Assembly (NCBI RefSeq): GCF_963678635.1
Contig: NC_087066.1
Coordinates: 62,502,282 to 62,566,281, forward strand
Direction of reading: 5' to 3'
DNA: 64,000 nt
Origin: Symsagittifera roscoffensis
Taxonomy: Eukaryota; Xenacoelomorpha; Acoela; Convolutidae
Below are positions 58,061 to 64,000 of the stretch, in pieces (position 1 is the stretch's first letter; every line of letters starts with the position of its first letter). The notes under the pieces were generated by a model. That model had not been told where the DNA came from. It did no database searches and worked only from the letters and a program-made list of their open reading frames with translations. The position numbers and the translations under genes are program-made.

Positions 58061-59251
58061 GTTATTTGTTATTTGAGGAAAAAGTACATATAACGGCAGA
58101 TATCAGTAGACAAATTTTTGCGAAGAACCGAATTTTTTAATTGACTTCAAGTTCTGATCATCCGAGGTTTTGAGGAATCTTGGTGGTTTTTTCTTGACAT
58201 TCCAGAAACTACAAAAAAACATCTGATGATTTCGACTGATATATCATATTAAACTTTTTTAGTTACAATTCTTCCCGCAAAAAGGCAATAATTCTTCCGC
58301 GTGTTGAGAAAAACTAGTCTGATTTTTTCTGCTTTCCAGAGTTTCCTTCATGAGTTTCTTGGGGTATGCGGCGATTCGTAGTATGTATAAAAAACGACTA
58401 TTCACACATTTCGTAAAAAGCGAAAATTATAGCGGCAAACCTTTGGTCAGATTGAAAACGAAAAAAAAAATATGAAACATTTATATAGAAGCACAAAAGG
58501 TACAGCAAAAAACAAGCTCGGAACCATCTCAAGTTCCAGCATAGAGAATTTAAGATATTAAAATAATGATAATCATTATTTTCAAACCCAGGACAAACAA
58601 GCTCGCAGCCTTTCTCACAAAAAAAACTGTTAACCAAGTTCAAACTTTCTTAGCTGCTTGCACAATAATTGGCATTTCTTGTTGTATTTCTCGCTGCAGA
58701 ATTCCAATATACCCTGAATTTTATTTTGCCAAGAAATTTCGCCCTAGAGCTAGTTTCTGTTCCGAGCACTCTGGTGTCAAATTTAAGCCGTTGTGTCGTA
58801 ATTCCGATTCTTAAAAAAAATCAAAAATCAGAACAATTCAAGCGATTATGAGAAAACAGAGAATCCATCAAATGGAAACAACCTTCAAAACCAACGCGTC
58901 TGAAGGTTAATTGTAAATTATTCGGAAGCGTTTTTCATCAGTCATCTGTTTTTGCCATCCTGTTTGGAAAAATACAATGATTGCAGACTCGGGGCCCACC
59001 CTTGGTTCACCGTGTTTTCTCCCCAAATCAGCTAATGGGTTTTTCCATGTAGAGGGGCGTTGACCTGACCTTGATTTCAGTCTAGCTTCTCTTGATTACT
59101 ACCTCGAACAAAACTTGCAAAATTGGTAAAGGTAAAATAGCAAAAAAAAAGAGCGCAAAATTGTTCCGTAATTGAAGGAGTATTCGCCTTTAAAACACTT
59201 TAATGAAAAAAATAAAATGGTGAAATTCTCAAATAAAAAATAATTTGCAGG
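58061..59251. other. Intergenic, no supported gene
   Basis: AT-rich. Overlapping short frames on both strands at 58398-58851 have no motif. The part at 58980-59090 is slightly GC-richer but unrecognised. Confidence 0.35.
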
Positions 59252-59487
59252 CAGTAGCAGATTTAGGCGGCAGGGGCGGACGCGCGCGCCGATGAAAGGG
59301 AAAAGCACACGCCGATGAGAGGGAGAAGCGCGCGTCGAAAAAAAACGCAATGTTTTGGACAACATTTTCCAAAAAAATGCCCACAGACGATTTTTTGGCC
59401 CGTTTATTCAAAATTGTCCGTGGCACAGAAAATTTGACCAAAACAGGGTATTTAAGTGTTTTGAAAGAACTCAGGGCTCTTCCCCTG

Positions 59488-59517
59488 CCTCCCTCCCTCC
59501 CTCCCTCCCTCCCTCCC
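59488..59517. repeat. CCCT microsatellite
   Basis: About 7.5 uninterrupted CCTC units within the MITE, at the border of the nested R3 sequence. Confidence 0.9.
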
Positions 59518-59521
59518 GAGT

Positions 59522-59930
59522 GCAAGCTTACAATAGCTTATTTAAGCTTCAATTAAGCCGTGAAAACTTAAATTTACTCGATTTTTCAGGTCTTAGCGCA
59601 TTTTTGTGTATCAAAAACTCCAAAAATTCAAAAAAATTTCTGCAAGAAAGAATACGAAAAATTTTGAAAGTTTCTTAAATTGTTTTTACGATTTTTTTTT
59701 CTTTTCAAGTAGCAATTTTTTCTGCAAAAAGTTAATGTCTATCAATTGACCTATTTGATTTGGACACTCGCGTTTGCTTAATTTCTTTTTTTTGTTCAGA
59801 TTTTTTTTATCACACCTCACAGAAAAGAACGACGCTAAATTGAAAAAAAATGTATTTTTTAAGACTATGATCGGATCATTCTGTGCTTTTTGCAAAGTAA
59901 CTGACTATCCTTGTTAATCTTTATAATTGC
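59522..59930 (+). mobile_element. R3 fragment nested in a MITE
   Basis: Follows copy 2581-3200 from GCTTACAATAGCTTATTTAAG (compare 2825-2846, written here in part) to ATTCTGTGCTTTTTGC near 59878-59893, where the hairpin has decayed. The 5' end is missing. Confidence 0.4.
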
Positions 59931-60597
59931 TAAACGTGTTACAACGGCTAAATGCATAATGCATGGTGTTACATGCAAAACGCCATGTGAACAATTTTTG
60001 AACAGCTTTATTTTGTAATGCTACGAGGGGTTGAGAAACCGTAACAGAGCGCAAATCTGTTCACAGTAATGGGTTTGTTCACCATGCAAAATTTCATTGC
60101 ATTCTGACAATGTTTAAACAGTTTTCAAAACTTAAAAATCAAATTGGCGAGAGGAAAAAAATCGAGCTCGGAAAATCAATTTGGTCGACACCCACCCACT
60201 TCGAGATGATCCTAGATCCGCCCTTGTTTGCAAGTGTAACATTGCCTGGCCATATGAATGCTTTATTGGCTACTAATTAACGAAATTGCAAAAGACTCAT
60301 TCTGCCAAATTTCTAAGCAGGTTTTGCCGTCGTCGTTTTTCACCTAGAGTCAGCCGAATTTAACAAAAAACGCGTTATGAATTTCAAACTTTGTTCATTT
60401 TCTCCGGATAATATATATCAATATAGTATATACCCGTTAACGAACTCCAGGTAACGAACATTACTAGTGTTTTTTGATGATTAAGTTCGGGCCTCTCAAA
60501 CAGCGTGAAGGCCTTTCAATTTCAATTGGTGCAATAAACCTAGCAGATTCCACTGGATAATGTGTATTTAAAAGGTAATCGAACAATCATTTTTGAT

Positions 60598-60690
60598 GGT
60601 GTCCTACAATTTTATACCGTACAATTTAACACCATACATTTAAACACCTAGTCATTTCACTACTAAACAATTTAAAACCACAACAATAGA
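60598..60690. repeat. Dispersed repeat R4, copy 2
   Basis: Matches 35713-35870 through GTGTCCTACAA, ACAATTTAACACCATACAT and CACCTAGTCATTTCACTA. Confidence 0.4.
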
Positions 60691-62335
60691 AATGCCAGGA
60701 TACTCCAAACTTTCCTGTTAGTTTAGAGTTATTATTTTGGTTGAAGTTACCACTTTGAAGTTAATTTAATTTTTCAAAAGAAACTGACACGTTCATTTTT
60801 GTTTCACCAAGCAAAAAAGAAATATCAAAACCCCTAAAAAATACATGTCATGAAAATTGAACCAATATATTAGCATAGAAACAAAAATAGTTTACAAAAT
60901 TTGATAAAGAAGCAAGCGATTATGATCAAGGTATGAAAGTGGCGAACGTCTTCTCTTCTCAGCAAACATTTAACTCTGAGTGCCATTTTACGATATTCAG
61001 TTTCAGTTGGCTAATTCTGGAATGGTTTGATATATATCAATTTGGCAGCATTTCAAAAACTAACGTGGTGTTTTAAATTGACGACTGAAGAAGCCTTAAT
61101 ATAATAACACTAGAGGCCATCAGATCGTTTTTTGATAAAACAAAATTAGAAAGACGACGAAAACTCCCAACGTCCGAGTTTTTACACTACGATTCTTCAG
61201 TAGACAGTAAAACCATGAAGGTTTATGAAAATTTAGGCAACAAAAATGTCGATTTTATCCAAAATGGTAAGGATCAACTTCAAAGAAAACGACTGATACA
61301 TTTTATCTCGGAAGCTGGTTAACGAAACATGGGGTTTGAAGAAACATTAATAATTTATCAAAAAGATCAATTTCTTGAATTGCAAGATTTTGAAAAAAAT
61401 TCAAATTCTGAAGTAAAAATACTTGAAGCGATTGAAACACTAGTGCTTTCGGTACTCAAAAAATTTTCCAAGCAGTCATGCAAAAACCAGGCTCACAGTT
61501 GAAAAAAAAACTTTATTTCAATTCCCTTGATTACATTCGACCAACCTTTCGAATACTGAAAAGTTAAAAAAAAAAGATTGAGTACTACTGACTCCCAAGG
61601 TGAAGTTTAAATCTTCAGTAGTTGGAAAAACGATAGTCGGGATTCATACAGAAGGATTCATTGCATAAAGTAACGCGCGCAAGCGTCATGCTTTTTTAGC
61701 GGTTGAAAAAATTTCACAAATAATCACTCGACCCTAAAAACCTTTCCTCTAAGTAGTAAAATTTTTACCCTTCAGTTTTTCAGTAATCGGAGAAAAAAAT
61801 GAATTCTTATTGACTAATTTAATTTACTTTCACTTTCAAGACCCCTGAAATTGCTGGCATTTTCAGAAGCATTGAACACTTATCAATAGTTGAACTTCTA
61901 ATCATTAAACTTTTTTTGGTTAAGCGCAGAGTTGCTTTGACAGTGTATCATTATTGAGCTATCAGAATGAGACTGTAAAGAGGTATCAAGTAACAATTGC
62001 TCAACTATCAAGTATCAATGGACGAATTTTTACTGATTAAAAGTGAAAGATGAATGAACTCAACTATCAAGTCCGAAGAGGTATAATGAGATATCGAGTA
62101 TCAATTGATTAGCTGAGAGTTTACAAAATTTTACCGAATAAAAATTGTAATTAAATCGAGGAGAATTGATTTTACTAAGAAATAACTTGGCATAAACTAG
62201 TGGCTGTTTCGATCCAACTGTAATTGAAAAAACTATAGGGCGTTATGAATATATGACCACGGGATTTTCTGTTTATCAGTGTTTCCGATCTGAATAAGAA
62301 TTTCAAAAAAAGTAATGATCAAAAAAATTCAGGGA
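60691..62335. other. Intergenic, nothing recognised
   Basis: AT-rich, with no open frame of note. Words like CTATCAAGTA recur at 61960-62110 without a clear period. Confidence 0.35.
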
Positions 62336-62861
62336 GATGTACATAAATACGTTAAAGCGTTCAATAAAGCATTGATTGAGATGGCCGTGAGATCACTATA
62401 ATTTCGGTTTTTAATGTTTTGCTAAGTTTGTAAATCAAGACTTTTCTTCATTGATAAAGCGATCATTAACTAATTGTTGGCACACTCAATTTCACATACC
62501 ACTACCCTTGCTAATTCTCAAAAAATATGAGAAAAAAATTATATATTGAGGGCCGAGGCGGAGAAAAATATCAGCTCAGTTTTCTTTCTAAAAGCAATTT
62601 GCATAAACTCAATAAGATAGATCATCAATTTCTCTAGTTAATCAACGAAAAATGCCACACAAAAACTGAAGCACTTTTGATAATGGGGAAGGTGGTGTTC
62701 CGATGAAATTGAGCTTACCAACAATTAGTTAATAATAGCTTAACCAATGTTGAAGAAAAACGGTTGGCAAACATCTCAATACATCAAAAACTTAAGCCTT
62801 GGCGACCTCACGACTATCTCAATGCATGTTCTAGTGAGTACTCTTCCATTTGTGTACATTT
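62336..62861. mobile_element. Long imperfect foldback element
   Basis: The left arm (62336 to about 62510) reappears inverted in 62690-62861. Matching words include ATTAACTAATTGTTGG / CCAACAATTAGTTAAT, CACTCAATTTCA / TGAAATTGAGCT, GCATTGATTGAGATGG / CTATCTCAATGCATG and GATGTACA / TGTGTACATT. The arms are about 175 bp, clearly diverged, around a 180-bp loop. No target duplication was found. It may be a MITE of a family not otherwise seen in the window. Confidence 0.55.
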
Positions 62862-62935
62862 TCCGTAAATTAAATTGATCATCGCTTATTTTTAGAGTCT
62901 TAGAGCAAATCAGAAACGGGATAAACAGGCAGCAT

Positions 62936-63357
62936 TAGTAGCGAATTTAGGGGGAGGGGAGGGCCGGACACCTACCCCCTCAGGGATTCGATCTCCTGCC
63001 GACCCAAAGGATCCCCCTTTGTACTATTTTGAGGTATCCCTTTTTGGCTGACTGACCTTAAAATTTTTCTAAAGGCGCCTTGGGCGCCAATATATACTAA
63101 GTTTGAGGGGAAGCGCGCGCCAAAAAAAAAACGCGATTTTTTTGCCAAAATTTTCCAAAAAGTCCTCAAAAACGCTTTTTTGACCTGTTTTTTCACAAAC
63201 TTGCCCGCGGCGCAGAAAGATTTGTCGAATTAGGGTCTTTACAGTGATTTGGGAGAGCTCAGAAGTTCAATTCGATTGACCTACAAAAAAGGTCAAAATT
63301 TTCAATTTTTTTTTAATCCGTCCCCCTCTCCTCGAGAAATTTCTAGATCCACGCCTG
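62936..63357 (+). mobile_element. hAT-like MITE, best full-length copy
   Basis: 422 bp between flanks GGCAGCAT (62928-62935) and GGCAGCAC (63358-63365), a 7/8 target duplication. Ends TAGTAGCGAATTTAGG and TCTAGATCCACGCCTG. The core has GCCGACCCAAAGG, GGCGCCTTGGGCGCC, a GCGCGCGCC word and AAAACGC runs. Best reference for the family. It has no coding capacity. Confidence 0.7.
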
Positions 63358-63429
63358 GGCAGCACAGTGTTTATTCATTCAAAAAAACACCCGACTAGTT
63401 TTGAAAAACAAAAAAAATTTGACAAAGTT

Positions 63430-63705
63430 CGGATGTAGAATTTTTCGAGGGGAAGGGCGGATGACAAATTTTTTTTTCAAAAGATGGTCGACCTTTTTTC
63501 ATGTCGGCAAAAATGAGCTCTTCCGAACGGCCAAAAAGACCCCAGTGAAACAAAGGTTTGTTGTGCACGCTATTTTTTAAAGAAATAATGCCAAAAAAAC
63601 GTTTTCACTAATTTTTTATTGTTTTATCCAAAACATTCTTTTTGGCGCACACTCTTCCCTCAACAAAAAAAATATTGCTGTGAAAGGCGCCCACCCCTGG
63701 AGAAA
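63430..63705 (-). mobile_element. Degenerate hAT-like MITE copy, opposite orientation
   Basis: Reverse-oriented family words (TTTTCGAGGGGAAGGGCGGA, GGTCGACCTTTTTT, GAGCTCTTCC, TTTTTGGCGCACACTCTTCCC, GGCGCCC) appear in the expected order. Both termini are too eroded to place. Confidence 0.4.
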
Positions 63706-64000
63706 CTTTTATACAATTGTTGGTGGAAAAAAGATGTCGTAGTGGGTTTCCAAATGGGTGCTTTTGGTTGGCGAGGGTTCGAATTCATGAGAGTAAGAGT
63801 ATCTTATAATCCACCCCAAACTCCGTCCCCACTCAGAAACCGACCCTAAAATGATGCAGAAAAGGTTTTTTAATCAATTGTCTTCGTCTATTATAAATAG
63901 AGGCTAACAATGCTCAAAAAAGAACACTTAAAGCGCATTCTCAAACTTACCTTTTTCTGAAGAGCGATAATATTACGCAGGAGTTAATGAGTTTTTGGTC
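63706..64000. other. Window end, nothing supported
   Basis: A GGGTTCGAATTC word (about 63774) resembles a B box but has no A box or cloverleaf around it. No gene is supported. Confidence 0.3.

Larger units (their letters stand above)
59252..60226 (+). mobile_element. hAT-like MITE enlarged by nested insertions
   Basis: Ends CAGTAGCAGATTTAGG and CCTAGATCCGCCCTTG are flanked by TTTGCAGG (59244-59251) and TTTGCAAG (60227-60234), a 7/8 match. At 975 bp it is more than twice the 422-bp relative at 62936. An R3 fragment (about 59522-59930) and an R5 repeat (about 59965-60165) account for the excess. Confidence 0.6.

Overview
The window looks like AT-rich chromosomal DNA from an animal. One gene has a clear GT-AG intron. 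The rest is intergenic sequence full of decayed transposons. Remnants of a BEL/Pao retrotransposon point to a metazoan, because that superfamily is known only from animals. I cannot name the species or phylum from the sequence. A 200-base run of N (12259-12458) shows that this is a draft scaffold.

Layout. 1-12258: no supported gene. It holds two Helentron-like repeat families (R3 at 2581, R2 at 4531 and 5229), a 292-bp foldback element (3776-4067), hAT-like MITEs (6131, 6632, 7506) and several minisatellites. 12561-20077: a broken LTR retrotransposon on the minus strand. It has three 375-378 bp LTRs, two matching primer-binding sites, a Gag pseudogene and a tandem duplication of its 5' part (about 2.4 kb). 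20640-21230: a decayed BEL/Pao pol fragment on the plus strand. 21230-37485: a gene desert with a 70-bp tandem array (23584-24127), a second LTR remnant (about 28262-29130), nested Helentron-like copies (29708-30855), tRNA-like sequences and small repeats.

37502-57418, minus strand: the only convincing gene. Two coding exons (57418-56500 and 55107-37502) join in phase across a 1,392-bp intron and encode about 6,174 residues. The protein is acidic, has no recognisable domain and is mostly internal repeats. An N-terminal array has about 40 units of 47 residues, including an almost exact 7-unit (987 bp) duplication. A C-terminal array has eight near-identical units of 146 or 133 residues. The last 450 residues or so are unique, and the extreme C terminus is basic. 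The family is unknown to me. Length, composition and architecture suggest a disordered structural or scaffold protein, but that is inference.

57419-64000: no further gene. An R3 element ends about 130 bp upstream of the start codon of the giant gene. Further on are a hAT-like MITE carrying an inserted R3 copy (59252-60226), a 525-bp foldback (62336-62861) and two more MITE copies. The mobile elements do not form a functional pathway with the gene. Their value is as a record of nested insertions around an isolated, fast-evolving repeat gene.
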